This document shows, in pieces, positions 1 to 27,946 of a stretch of 64,000 nt of DNA. The translations under genes and the position numbers were made by a program. Every line of letters starts with the position of its first letter. Within the stretch, counting starts at the first letter, position 1. Source of the stretch: Siniperca chuatsi (Eukaryota; Chordata; Actinopteri; Centrarchiformes; Sinipercidae); assembly GCF_020085105.1 (NCBI RefSeq), contig NC_058046.1, positions 18,655,175 through 18,719,174 of the forward strand, in the 5' to 3' direction. The notes below the pieces were generated by a model. The model saw only the letters and a list, made by a program, of their open reading frames with translations. It ran no database searches and was not told the origin of the DNA.

Positions 1-759
1 ATGTTTGGTTAACAAGTTCTCACCCATCAACATCTGAAAACAATCAGACAGAAAAGGGCTCCAACATGCAGCACATACATCTAAACTGATCATTTTAATA
101 ATAGAAAATGTAACAATATGTAGTCTGGATTTGGATTTTTCATTTAATTAAGTGCAGTAAGTTCATGAGAAAATTGTGAAAATGTTCATGCCCTATCTCA
201 TTGGCAGACATAAAATGATACAATCACCTACAGGTGTCAAACTGCACACATATTATGATTTATGAAAAGTATACTCACTGGCTAGTAAATATCAAACTAC
301 TGACGCAGCCCATCCAAGTCTGAAATGAGTGAATTGTTGTAATGGTGATTGTGCAGATTTGTTACAACCTGAATGAAGATTTGTCCTTCTCTAAAGCTTT
401 TTTCTTTAGGTGAGACACACCAGTAAACTGTGAGCCCAGGATGACACAACAGAAATGCGACTTTACTTGAACAATGTAAATTAGAGGTATATTTTAATTT
501 GCTGTATAGATGAAACCACGCCCACTTCTGTATGATGAAAGCCTTGACAGCTGCACTTTTTTCATGGAAACCGCACTCTTTTATTCCTATAAAACACAAG
601 ATGGGTGCATAGTTTATGTGAATAGTTTAAATTCCCCAGACAGTCTCGATGACTGAACAATGACTTTGACAGCATTGGAGAACCTGTACTTGATGAGCAG
701 TAAGATTGACACACATACTGAATTACTTCCCTTCAGTTGCCCTCATGCCAATAAGTTTT

Positions 760-948
760 TGTGTGATTTTTTTTCGGGCATTTTTGCCTTTATTGGACAG
801 CTGCAGAGAGAGACAGGAAAGGCGAGAGAGAGAGAAAGAGAGAAAGAGAGAGAGAGAGCGAGAGAGAGAGGATGACATGCAGCAAAGGGCCCCAGGCTGG
901 AATAGAACCCGAGCCATTGCGGTAACCATAACATTGCCTCATGGCCTT
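760..948 (-). mobile_element. tRNA-derived SINE-like repeat with GA-rich tract
   Basis: On the minus strand a GGTTCTATTCC segment near 900-910 resembles a Pol III B box (GGTTCGANTCC). It is followed by CCCTTTGCTGCATGTCAT and a long CT-rich tract. I recognise this arrangement from very abundant teleost repeats. The A box is not convincing. Confidence 0.5.
811..871 (+). repeat. (GA)n simple repeat
   Basis: An imperfect GAGA/AAAG purine run of about 60 bp inside the SINE-like element. It gives the artefactual RERE-type frames seen on both strands. Confidence 0.85.
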
Positions 949-1888
949 TGAACTGACTGCATTCCAGTTAGCTAAGAAAGGAGGCCACTTCCTCTCACTT
1001 TAATATTTAGCCATATAGGCTAAAGTTATTATTATCATGAAGAAATGTCTCAACTGCCAGTTATAACTTTCTAAATGATAAGCTAATAATGCACATAATA
1101 CAGCCTCTATGCTTGACAATAAACTGTTAACTTGTAGTACTAAACACCAGACACTCACTGAACATATAGTTAGGAAATAGCACACTAGCTAGCTAATTCT
1201 TGTCTCATTTGTGGTCTGGTAAACAGTAAATTCATCAAATTCAGTGCCCTATATCGCTATTTTCTAAGCTACTGTAGCTGTCACATTTTGCTGGACCTGC
1301 GTGAGCGCGGTTTCCATGGGAACGCAGCCGTCGAGGCTTTCGTCATAGGGAAGTGGGTGTGGTTTCATCTAAAGTTGGTTTGAAAAACGATAAACGCGTG
1401 CTCGACACAGCAACTTTAAACTATACATGACTACTGAATGCCCCCTCAACTGAAGAGTTGGGCTTCATGGCTGGAGACAAGGAGGACATAGCAAAGAGGA
1501 GGAGTATAATGTTTGGTAGGACAAACGAGTTGTCCTTGTTTTTCAGTGTACAACCAGCCAACTCCTGAGGGGATAGAAGTGCGTCTGCACTGGCTTTTGA
1601 GCAAGACTGTGCAAGATTTAATTGCATTCCTTCCTTTAGAGAAAAATGTTTGTTTGATTTTTCTTTATGCACCTCTGAAACAGCACATATGTCATGTTTG
1701 CTATTCTTTTTTCTGACAACCAGGTGTTAATGGGAACAGCAAATACACATGGGTTTTTGTACAACTACCAGTAACTATCACCAGTGTCATGTTTATGACT
1801 GAAACCCAAACATGTGAAAAAATGGAGTAAAATTCATCAGATGTTCATCCCTGTCACATGAGAGACTTCAGCCTGGAGAGTCACTCAC

Positions 1889-3125
1889 CTTTTAACAAGG
1901 GACAGATTTTGGCGAGAGCATGCACAGGCCCTAAACGAGTGTACTGCCCTATAGCAAACTCCATGAAGAGCAGAGGAATGCCACACAGGATCACCATGAC
2001 GAGATAAGGGATCATGAAAGCACCTGAATCAGAAGAACAGAGAGGAACAATGGGTGGCTGTTACTGATAATGGTGCCTCGAGAGATACATACAATGTGGT
2101 AGCTGCTGTGTCATTGTTTAGACAAAGCACTGTATAACAGGTTTCCACGTGGTTGCTAATGACTTTATTATTGGTTGATACATTATTAATGCTTGACAAC
2201 TCACTAATAATGTTGCATAGTCTGTTACCTGTTGCTGATGCATGTGTAAAACACATTTTACTTTGTCTTTATCAATCATTCAAACTTTATTTGTATAGCA
2301 CCTTTTATACAGATTAGTGCAGTTCAAAGTGCTTCACACATGACTGACAACATGATAATAAGAGTTAATAATAAGTTTTAGATAAAAAATTTCAACACTT
2401 TACAGATCGATGAGTCTTTTAATCCCAAAACACATCCCATAGACTGCATAAGGAAAGGACTCATCCCAAAATAATACATTTTAAATAGGACAGTCAGAAT
2501 AGTAGGTAACATAGCCTAGTTTTCCCCCAGACGTCCTTTTTTGTGTGCCTTTTCATGAACTTAATGTCATTCTTGGACATATTATTGGTAAATTACATCA
2601 TTATTCATAAAGTACTGTTTTAACATACACTCAGTGTCCACTTTATTAGGTACACATGTACAATCTATAGCAATTCAATACAATATAATGCAATCCAGTA
2701 CTAATAGTACTAATAATTACTGGACTGCATCATATGATTATCATATGAATTTTGGTGGCTATAACTTCATCATTGGGAACACGTTTGCATAATATTTGTA
2801 TCAGTGACAAAACATTTCAACCTAATCCACCTCTGCTGAAGGTTATTTTGCAAATCAGGATTGTTACAACGGTTCAGCCAACATCCTTGACCTCGACAGT
2901 CTTACCTCCACCGCTGCTGTAGCACAGGTAGGGAAACCTCCAGACATTGCCCAGTCCCACCGCGTACCCCACCGATGCTAGGACGAACTCCAGCCGCCCA
3001 CTCCATGTGGGTCTCTGCACTTGTGCTTCCGCAGTCCTCTCGGCGAGCACTTTGAGACCCAAGGGCTTCAGAGCATATTCTCTCTCATCAGAGGGTATCT
3101 TTGAATTTTCGGCACCGACCTCCAT
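1889..3125 (-). CDS. SLC6-family Na+/Cl--dependent transporter, 5' part (2 coding exons)
   Basis: Coding exons run 3125-2906 and 2023-1889 on the minus strand; the rest lies beyond the left edge. The ATG at 3125 opens a cytoplasmic tail of about 40 residues. It leads into transmembrane segment 1 with the SLC6 core [17 protein letters not shown] and a Gly triplet, the region that binds Na+ and substrate in this family. Exon 1 ends one base into a Gly codon at GTAAG; exon 2 (45 codons) restores GGGAF and encodes TM2, ending in a [13 protein letters not shown] stretch and KICPLL. The domain and splice junction are clear. The subfamily is not: EFAIGQYT resembles fish genes often labelled inebriated-like or GABA-transporter-like rather than the classical glycine or monoamine carriers. 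No further exon was recognised in 1-1888, so intron 2 is at least 1.9 kb. Confidence 0.88.
2272..2340 (-). mobile_element. LINE (L2-like) 3'-tail fragment, minus strand
   Basis: On the minus strand this reads as an AAGCACTTTGAACTGC, GGTGCTATACAAATAAAGTT type tail. That is the same kind of tail as the better preserved LINE end at 8426-8492. Only the tail is present. Confidence 0.5.
2634..2870 (+). mobile_element. Dispersed teleost repeat starting with a TTTATTAGGTACAC motif
   Basis: The first 40 bp carry TTTATTAGGTACAC (2642-2655), also found at 21044-21057. The rest is A+T-rich and degenerate. I recognise the opening motif from common fish repeats; the right boundary is a guess. Confidence 0.4.
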
Positions 3126-3851
3126 TGTAGTTTATTACCCATGCGAGTAAAGTGACGGTTTTTGTTGTCACAGTCAGACGGTGCATACATCCGAAAAATA
3201 ACAAACCCGGTTGAATTTAGACTAAACCAGTCGCATCGATTCCGTTCAAATGAGTCATGCCGAGTAAATTATCTTGAGGTATAAAGCTTCTGATTCTCTA
3301 ATCAGATCCACAGTTAACTTCCTCAACGTCTGTTACTTAATAGTGATTCACGATTTTCAATGAAAGCCTATATTTTGTCATTAAGACAGTACGGAGAGCC
3401 TACAACCCAATGACCGGCAAAACGCATACATGCAAAGCCCACCACGTCTGTTCCCCATTCTGTCAACTCAGTCTTGTGTAATGTGACATGAGCGCAGGTG
3501 TCCTTTCCCAATTCTCACTGCGCCGGCTTCCGTCAAGCTGGAGAGGTTTAGGTACGCCTCTTTCCAAAATAAAAGCCGAGCTGAACTTGTTATGCAAAAC
3601 AGACGTGTCACAAGGATGAACTTCCAAAATGTCCAGTGTTTGCGTTGGAGGCAACAAAAATATAAATTTTGTCCATGACTGCGCTTTTTACACGGGTGAG
3701 ATAGTGACTTTTTGTTTAGCACCATCAACCCTTAAATCACAGCACTTTGTGTGTGGAGTTGGCATGTTCATCACATAGGAATCTAGGTATGATGGTTTTC
3801 GAAGAAGACATACATATAGGCCAACCTCAAAATGTGCAAATTAAGCCTGTC

Positions 3852-3943
3852 GTAGAAAAGGTTTCAGTCATAGTCATCTGGACACTGTTTTCAGAATCAT
3901 AGATAACATAGATAGAACACTCCTGGAATGAGGGACTACACCG
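3852..3943. mobile_element. Centre-deleted copy of the foldback element
   Basis: Positions 3852-3899 match the left arm of the palindrome at 58479-58527. Positions 3912-3943 match, in reverse complement, the outer left end at 58445-58478 with a 3-nt gap. The central part is missing. Confidence 0.65.
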
Positions 3944-3984
3944 CCAAATTAAGCCTGGATTACAAAGTGGGTAAAATGGGCCCC

Positions 3985-4130
3985 CAGGGGTCCCTATACC
4001 CCAGCAAACAGGTAACCTTCAGGGAACGTTCTCTTAAGGTTTCCTTAAGGTTATTTTGAAAAAACATTTAGGGAACATTGCCTGAAGGTTTTCTAAAGTT
4101 CTCTGAAGTTTATGTAAATTTTAAAAAACC
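3985..4130 (+). repeat. Degenerate tandem repeat (AGGGAACxTT / AAGGTT units)
   Basis: Words such as AGGGAACGTTCT, TTAAGGTT and AGGGAACATT recur every 10 to 30 bp with substitutions. The pattern resembles a decayed minisatellite found in fish genomes. No coding function is seen. Confidence 0.5.
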
Positions 4131-7100
4131 TCTAGAATTGAACACTTATCTGTATCTCACACATCTGGTGACCAACAGGTTTTTGATGTAAACAGATGTA
4201 AACTTCAGGGTTACTAAACAATTCCAAAGTTGAGCTTTTCTGGCATCAGTGCTTAAGCTTCTCCAGAAAGATTGGGATTGTGCTGTAAATATTTACAGTA
4301 GATGTCAGCAGAAGACACATCATTACAGACAGGTTGTTGACAGACTCACTAAAGTTGGAGAGAACCTCACTAGGAAATAAGTAAGGATCTCACACACAGT
4401 GAAAAATCAAAATACTGTTTGTTTTTTCCATCAGTCAGATGTGTAATATTTCCATCTCTCTCTCTCTCTATGGTTCCTCCTCGTGGACTGAAGGAAGAAC
4501 TGAAGTAGTGCAAGTTGGCCCAAAGATGGCACTCACACCAAAATAATTATGTCACCGTTACCTGCAGCCACCCTGATGTGAACTAAACAAAAACTGCTCT
4601 TAACAAAATAAAATCCCTTTTCCAAATGAAGTTTCATGAACAATCAGCACCATCTGTAACAAGACAGAAACAGTCACAATTGTTTGAATGTTAGGTGTTT
4701 GATATGATATTTGTCTGATAGCTTCTGTGGAAATGTGTCCCAGTTCCATTCAATACTAAAATAAACTCATAAACTAATGTGGAGAGTGCACTATTTTTGC
4801 AGTTCATATATAACAGGAACTCACAGTTAGCTCACAAGACCCATCAGCCTCGTCGTCACACACAATTTGGCCTTGGAAAGAACCTCCAAAAAAACCTGTG
4901 GAGGGAAAAAATAAATAAATGTCAAGTGTTGGAAGAGCTGTAGAACAAAGACACCACTGAACAGCCAGTCAGCATCAGAGGAACCAACCTAGAACGCCTA
5001 CAATAACTTTTAGAGGGAGAGGTGTGTTGTGTGCCTCATCTTCCAGCCTCGCTTACCTTATGTTCTTATGTAGCCTCCCACAGACTCCAGTGCTAAATCA
5101 ACACATTTACGGATGACCTTGCATCCCTCCAGCCCAAGAAAACAAGCTCTTAATGTCTGCTGGCCAGCCAGTCTTCGTCTTGACTGAACTAAACAGAGCA
5201 ATCTAAGTTGCCAACAACTGGACTAAACAAACTACCTGTATATAAAGAAGTTAAACTATCTCCACCATGACCAACTAAAACAGGAAAATGCTGCTTACAC
5301 ATTGATGCAGGAGTATTAACAATCTAATAATAATATATTGTCACAGAATGCAGGACTTTTACTTGTAATGATGTATTTTAACATTGTGGTATTGGTCATT
5401 TTACTCAAGTGAAGGATCTGAGTACTTCTTCCACTACTGCATTACTCTCTTTAGTCTTTTCTCTAATTCGCAACTGCCAATAACATAGAGACACATTATG
5501 TTAACAGACCTCTATCCACCATTTTGTGTTGTGGAAAGGAAAAGGGATACCAGATCACCTGGCAAGGACTGGAACACCAAAGAAAATCACAACAGATCTT
5601 CTACCAGATGTCACAGTAGCAGCTGACATGTATGAAAACTGTATTTCAGTTGTTTTGGACAATGCTGTCAAATACAACTATTCACCATTCAAAGAGGCCT
5701 TGATTTACTTCATTGATGTAACAAAGAGATCTTCCTAATTTCATGTGCGTTGTGTACAGAGAGAATAATGACGGACAAATCATCAGCACGATACTGCTTT
5801 TTTAAATTGAAGCAGAGGTTATTCAGATGTCAGACAGTATCGCAAAAAGCATCCTCGAGGTGTAGTTGAGCCTATGTATAGCATAAGCAAGGTGCGCTTT
5901 GAGCAAAAGCTCATTACCACTACACCATGTACCTCATACAGTGGCATTTGACTTGGAACTGAGCTCTGCCTTTTTGATTGTATGAACTGTAAGAATTCAG
6001 TTGGTAGAAAAAAAGTATTCATAATTGGTATGGCAAATACAAAGACTGCTGATTACTATGATTTCTAAGCTAATAAATAAGGATGTCTTCTTCGTGCCAA
6101 TCATCTACATCAGCAGCTATCACTACGAGAAATCTTTTTGTTGGAGTTACAAAGCAGATTTTGATTGTGTTTGACGTGCACATAGAGGGTAGCAAGCAGA
6201 GAAGAAAAATAAAGGGGAGGAGAAGCAAGGCAGGCAAAACTAGAAAATATTAATTTGACTATGGTGTTGGTCAGGGTGACATTTGTATATTACTGAAAAG
6301 AAGTTAATTGGTAATGGAGTCAAAAAGCCTAACAGCTGTGGTATGTAGACAGACTCTGTGGCAGCAACGTATAATCCCTCAAAATACAAACTAACCCAGG
6401 CATTGAGGCAAAAAGTGTCAAAATCACAGCTGACAGAGCTTTTAAAAGAGGAAAATGCATTTTACTGCAAGAAGTGCCTCAACACTGGTATTACAGTTTG
6501 TCAGGCTATGTTTAAGGTAGAGTCAGAGAGAGGTCAAATGTGGGATCATGACTATTTATTTCAGTTAATACACTGTACCAACAAATCCCTCTTAATATCA
6601 AATATATACAGTATTGTTCTTTGTCAAAAGAAGAGACCATCTGTGCTTCATGAAAGGGCGTTCTCACACTCTCTCCACAAACAAGGAAAAAAAGATTATA
6701 ACACACTTATCAAGAATATCCTCCTGATTACAGTTTAACTGTAGACTGCTCTGTTTACTCTCTCCCATTATTAGAATGTATTGTCAGAAACCAAAAAAAA
6801 TCCTCACTTAAAAACAACAACAAGCTTCTTCTAAAATATGTTAGACTGTCTGTTTAATACTTCATATTTTACCAGGGTTCAAAAGCAAACATATGACTCC
6901 ACAAAGCAACTTTGACAATCTGGCAGAGTAGAAGAAATTAACCGGTATATGTACTACTGGGCTGATTTGGGGAAATGGGAAGCAGGTGAGTGAGTAGGCG
7001 GGGAAGGTAAGGCAATTGCAGGAGGGGGTGGCTGGATGTGGCCGTGAGTTGACTGGGACAAGAGAAAAAGTCAGAGGGTATCTCCTGGACAGGAAGAGAA

Positions 7101-7958
7101 TGGCAATGAATGGCTTTGAGAAAGTGGGAATGTGGCTGGAGGGAGCGACAGAGAGGCAGAATGTGACAGATTATGGTGGACCTTCTATGTCTAACAACTG
7201 AATCAACTATATCTGCTTCCATTTTTAACACACAATAAGTGATACATACTTTATACTGATCATGGAGTCAAATCAGCATCTCCAGGAGAAATATTCTCAT
7301 ACAGTGAATGAGCTGAAACTGTAAAAACATTTTTCTCTTAAATGGGAAAATTTTTTGTGGGCAGAAGACTCTCTGCTGATTTATGGGACAACCCTAACCC
7401 CTTTTAAATTTGACCACTTTAAGGCCAACAAATAGACACATTAATAAAGAATAATTGCCTCACCAGAATTTTATTCCTTGCAGTTTAAAAAAGGTTTTAA
7501 AAACATAATTTAGACATTCATGTTGGGAAATTTACAGATAATATAACCAAACAGTTAACTGAATAATAATAATTAAAAACATTTTGAGACTTTTTTGTGT
7601 GTGGACAAAATGTTCTGTGTAGAGGACATTTGTTATCATGACCTCAGTGTTTCTGAAATTCTGACTTTGGCTCTGCTCACTGTGGCACACTGTTTCTGGG
7701 GAAAGGCTCTAACACACCGTAGTTAGAGTTTTATGTATTTGCACACATTAAAATCAAACAAATCACATAGCAGAGGAAATGAATGTGCTGAAAAAAAAAC
7801 AATTGATCACCTCTTCATAAATAATATAAAACAATATTCACACCATTAAAGATGTTATGACAAAAGAAAACAGTTATTTAAATGTGCTCTGTAGGACCTT
7901 AAGGAGCATATAATTTTAACCACATAAGAGCTCCATGTGAGTTCCCCTTTATGTTATT
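4130..7958. other. Intergenic DNA between the SLC6 gene and limk2
   Basis: Apart from the repeat at 5340-5442 I see no complete gene. Frames at 5526-5738 and 6358-6738 (plus) are open for 70 and 126 codons but begin without a real ATG and match no family I know. A purine-rich patch spans about 6965-7190. A 17-bp CT run lies near 4453-4469. Confidence 0.5.
5340..5442 (+). mobile_element. Teleost interspersed repeat end (GAGTACTTCTTCCAC type)
   Basis: The segment ending ACTCAAGTGAAGGATCTGAG, TACTTCTTCCACTACTG matches a repeat end I recognise from many percomorph sequences. The left boundary is uncertain. Confidence 0.5.
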
Positions 7959-8495
7959 ACTAGCCATTTAGACTACTGTAATTCACTTTTTACTGGATCA
8001 CCCAAAACGTCTATAAGAAAACTGCAGCTAGTTCAGAATGCTGCGGCCAGAGTCTTAACTAAAACAAAGAAAATGGATCATATCACCCCAGTACTTAAGA
8101 CACTGCACTGGCTACCTGCATCTTTTAGAATGATTTTAAAGTTGCTTGTTTATAAAGTTTGTTTTTAAATGAGCGATTTAGCTCACTGCTCCCTACATTT
8201 GAGACTTTCTCTCATTTTATGTTCCAGCCAGATTACTAAGGTCCTCCACCGCTTTTTTTTTTTTTTAATGTTCCTTATGTGTCCCATAAAAGAATTGGTG
8301 AAAGTGCCCTCTATTTTTTTTTTGTATTCTACTGAGTTTTATGTATTGACTTTTAACACTTTGTTTTATTGTTGTAAATTTTAGTCTTGCAAAATGTGTT
8401 TTGTTGTTTTAGTTTTGCTATGTAAAGCAATTTGGGCTACATGTTGGTATGAAAGGTGCAACATAAACAAAGCTGAGCTGAGTTGAGTTGAATGT
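7958..8495 (+). mobile_element. LINE (L2/CR1-like) 3' fragment
   Basis: From about 7965 the plus strand reads [10 protein letters not shown], then [16 protein letters not shown], then [19 protein letters not shown]. This is the typical C-terminal end of L2/CR1-clade LINE ORF2 proteins. It decays into non-coding sequence and ends in an AAAGCAATTTGGGC, GAAAGGTGCAACATAAACAA tail with short TGAGC/TGAGT repeats at 8471-8490, a normal LINE terminus. The element is 5' truncated and immobile. Confidence 0.75.
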
Positions 8496-8881
8496 AGTCT
8501 ACTACAGTGAATGTGCAGTGCGGTCATTCTGGCAGTAGGTGGCGCCACTGTTATTCCCTTCCAGTTTGGGGGCCCAACCTCAGTTTTCTCCTGCTTCCAG
8601 GTGCTGCTGTTGAGCCCTTCCGCTCTCCGTACAGGAATTTGTAGACTGCATTACGTCAGTTATCCTGTCAGCGGCAAGAAAGTAGCTCCGTCCAGAAGGA
8701 GTGTGGTTTCTTTTTTTCTGTGGAGAATTCAAGGGATTTGTGTGTTTTTTCCTGTCGTATTCAGAGTCGGGAGTCCTGGGTTCCTGGGACGGAGAGGAAT
8801 GAAACTTTGAAGCGGCGCATCACAGCTTCAGTATGAACAGTTTGTAAAGGAATTTGAGTATCGACGACACTCGGAAAGTAG

Positions 8882-25901
<17,020 letters not shown>

Positions 25902-27070
25902 GACCTGTGCCTCTCTGTTTTGACCCCTCTGAACTGCTATACTAATGCTGTGGATGAGAAAAAAAGAGGAAAATTGCATTGAACCCGAGCCATATTAGAA
26001 CTGGATAACCTGAGGTAGCTGGACCAATATCCTTGTGTGGAACCTTAACTCTTGAGAGTGCCAGTGAACTGCAATGTGAATGGAAAGACACATTTCAAAA
26101 AGACAAGTGTTAGTTATAAAAATGTTTTTATTTTATTTTTTTACCCTACTCGGCCCCCACTAAACACACGTAGGGTTGTACTAATATTTACTGTGTATAA
26201 AGGCAATATTCAACTTTCTTTGGTCCTTTCCCTGACAGAAGACGAGCATCTTTCTAAGGTGGAAGAACTCGATGAGGTCACATATGACGTCAGTTTTGTT
26301 TTTCTGGTTCTGAGGTTGTTGTTTGCTATGTGTGGAATACACAGACCAGTCCTTGCCCAAAAGTGGACTCACTTCACTGCAGCAGCAAAGAAAACAAAGA
26401 TGCTTAACAGTCTGGGTGATTGACATGTCCAAGTAAACAGAGGACAGGGCTTGAAGAAGTGCGACTTAAGGCAGCAGTTGAAGCAGAACACACACTGACC
26501 CCGAATAGTTTCATCACTCTGAGATTTGGCACAATATGGCGAAAATGTTTTGATTTTTTTGCATGTAAGCACCACTGATCTAATTTTTGAGGAGATGGTA
26601 CAGGTACGGTTCTGTACTTTGTAGTCTAATGATTTGAATTCATTTCTTAGAATTTTGAATGAACGCTATTTAGATGTTTCATGTTTACCACACTTAACAT
26701 TTTGTTCCAAGTATCAAACACCTGATGCCTTTTTTTTTTTTTTAATGGGGCTGAAGCTCTTTTGGAAAGTAGGGCTGTTATTAATAATTGTCAGATATAA
26801 TCATGCAAGAGTTGACCATAAAAAGTTGCTTTGTACAGAACTGGATTTTTTTTTCTTAAGCAGTGTATATAAATATGTACATATTATGCCTCTAATTGGA
26901 TGTCATTTTCTAATGGGAACTCGGGATTTGTAGATTTTTAGACATTTCGTCAATGATGGATGTTTTTGCCTTTTTGCTATCATCATACAAGGTACAGACG
27001 ACCAGTTGTAACCACTATTATTTATATCACTGTAGTGTTTCATAAATAAACCTTCTGAAAGTTCTTTAAT
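25902..27070 (+). other. limk2: limk2 3' untranslated region
   Basis: After the TAG at 25899-25901 there are about 1.15 kb of A+T-rich sequence without a convincing frame, ending near an AATAAA at 27045-27050. The open frames here lack family resemblance and I read them as UTR. The UTR end is inferred from the polyadenylation signal only. Confidence 0.7.
27045..27050 (+). terminator. limk2 polyadenylation signal AATAAA
   Basis: A canonical AATAAA about 1.15 kb downstream of the limk2 stop codon, followed by a T-rich stretch (TTCTTTAATTTTG) that suits a downstream element. Confidence 0.65.
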
Positions 27071-27274
27071 TTTGCATGTCAGTAAAACTTTTGCTAAGAA
27101 TACACTCTTCTGTTATAATTCAGTATCACAGTTAAAATCATTTGTTGATCTGTGTTTGCCTTAAAACACACTGCAGGGCACTGGTCATCAGACATTAAAG
27201 GAACAGAGTTTCCTTTTTTTTTTCCTACAAGGAATCGGTTCATAGCAAAAAATGACAAACTGAAATGATCATAT

Positions 27275-27485
27275 TTTATAATTCATCAGGGAATTAATTT
27301 ATTTCTTGCTTTTGTCTCTTTCATCACATTAAATACTTTTATTTTTGACTGTTGGTCAGATAAAAGTAGATTTAAGACTTTTAACCCTAGTAATGAGCAT
27401 TTGCCATTCATCACATTTTATAAAGTAAATGATAAATAGGCTAAATGACATATTTTAATAATTATTACTTGCAGCCTTAAAAATG
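27275..27485 (+). mobile_element. A+T-rich MITE-like repeat, copy C
   Basis: Contains TTTTTGACTGTTGGTCAGAT and an ATTATTACTTGCAGCC end, shared with the family at 11297 and 43268. It lies between the limk2 and pik3ip1 polyadenylation signals and is the most diverged of the four copies. Confidence 0.45.
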
Positions 27486-27940
27486 ATTATCATTGATTGG
27501 ATCATCAAATAACAATGAATATTGTCTATTGTGGTTTTTTGCTTCAAAGTTACTGTCTCATAATGCATTCAAAATAATCTGAAAGAAATCAAAAGGGTCA
27601 CTATGGAAGTGTATGTGTTGAATAACATCCACAGATCCAAACTCTCTTGTAATAGGTTGGTTTTTAAAGAGTTCATTTGTTTTTACAAGCCTCCTCAAAT
27701 CTCTTTGTCCCACTTGTACCATATTATCTTAACCTACTTTCTTAGGGGACTCCAATGACTAAAGTAATTAAGAGTTGCCAACAGAGGGAGCTGGTGCAAA
27801 AAGTTCCTACTGTGAACAAACATTGAATAACAAGACAGTCCTCTCACTTCTACTGTATTATGTTGTTCCAGTGGGGAAAATTTCCTTATATATAATTTTA
27901 AATGTACAAATAACATCACATCATAGTGTCTGTTTGATGT

Positions 27941-27946
27941 TTTATT
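27941..27946 (-). terminator. pik3ip1 polyadenylation signal
   Basis: AATAAA on the minus strand. It is the best candidate end for pik3ip1 and leaves about 0.9 kb between the two convergent transcripts. Confidence 0.5.

Larger units (their letters stand above)
507..1372. mobile_element. Candidate transposon with about 65-bp terminal inverted repeats
   Basis: Segments 507-574 and 1307-1372 are inverted copies of each other, about 80 percent alike by eye. The GATGAAACCACGCCCAC-type ends point outward and the GCGGTTTCC ends inward. The 730 bp between show no transposase and contain a SINE-like segment. This looks like a non-autonomous DNA element with a nested insertion, or two old copies in opposite directions. 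I cannot name the family. Confidence 0.45.

Noticed and set aside
706-951. Open frames on both strands with long Arg/Glu or Ser/Leu runs
   Set aside because: They are translations of the (GA)n tract within a SINE-like repeat.
6358-6738. 126-codon plus-strand frame in the SLC6-limk2 intergenic region
   Set aside because: It starts at GTG, matches no family I know and has ordinary A+T-rich composition. Kept only as a remark in the intergenic entry.
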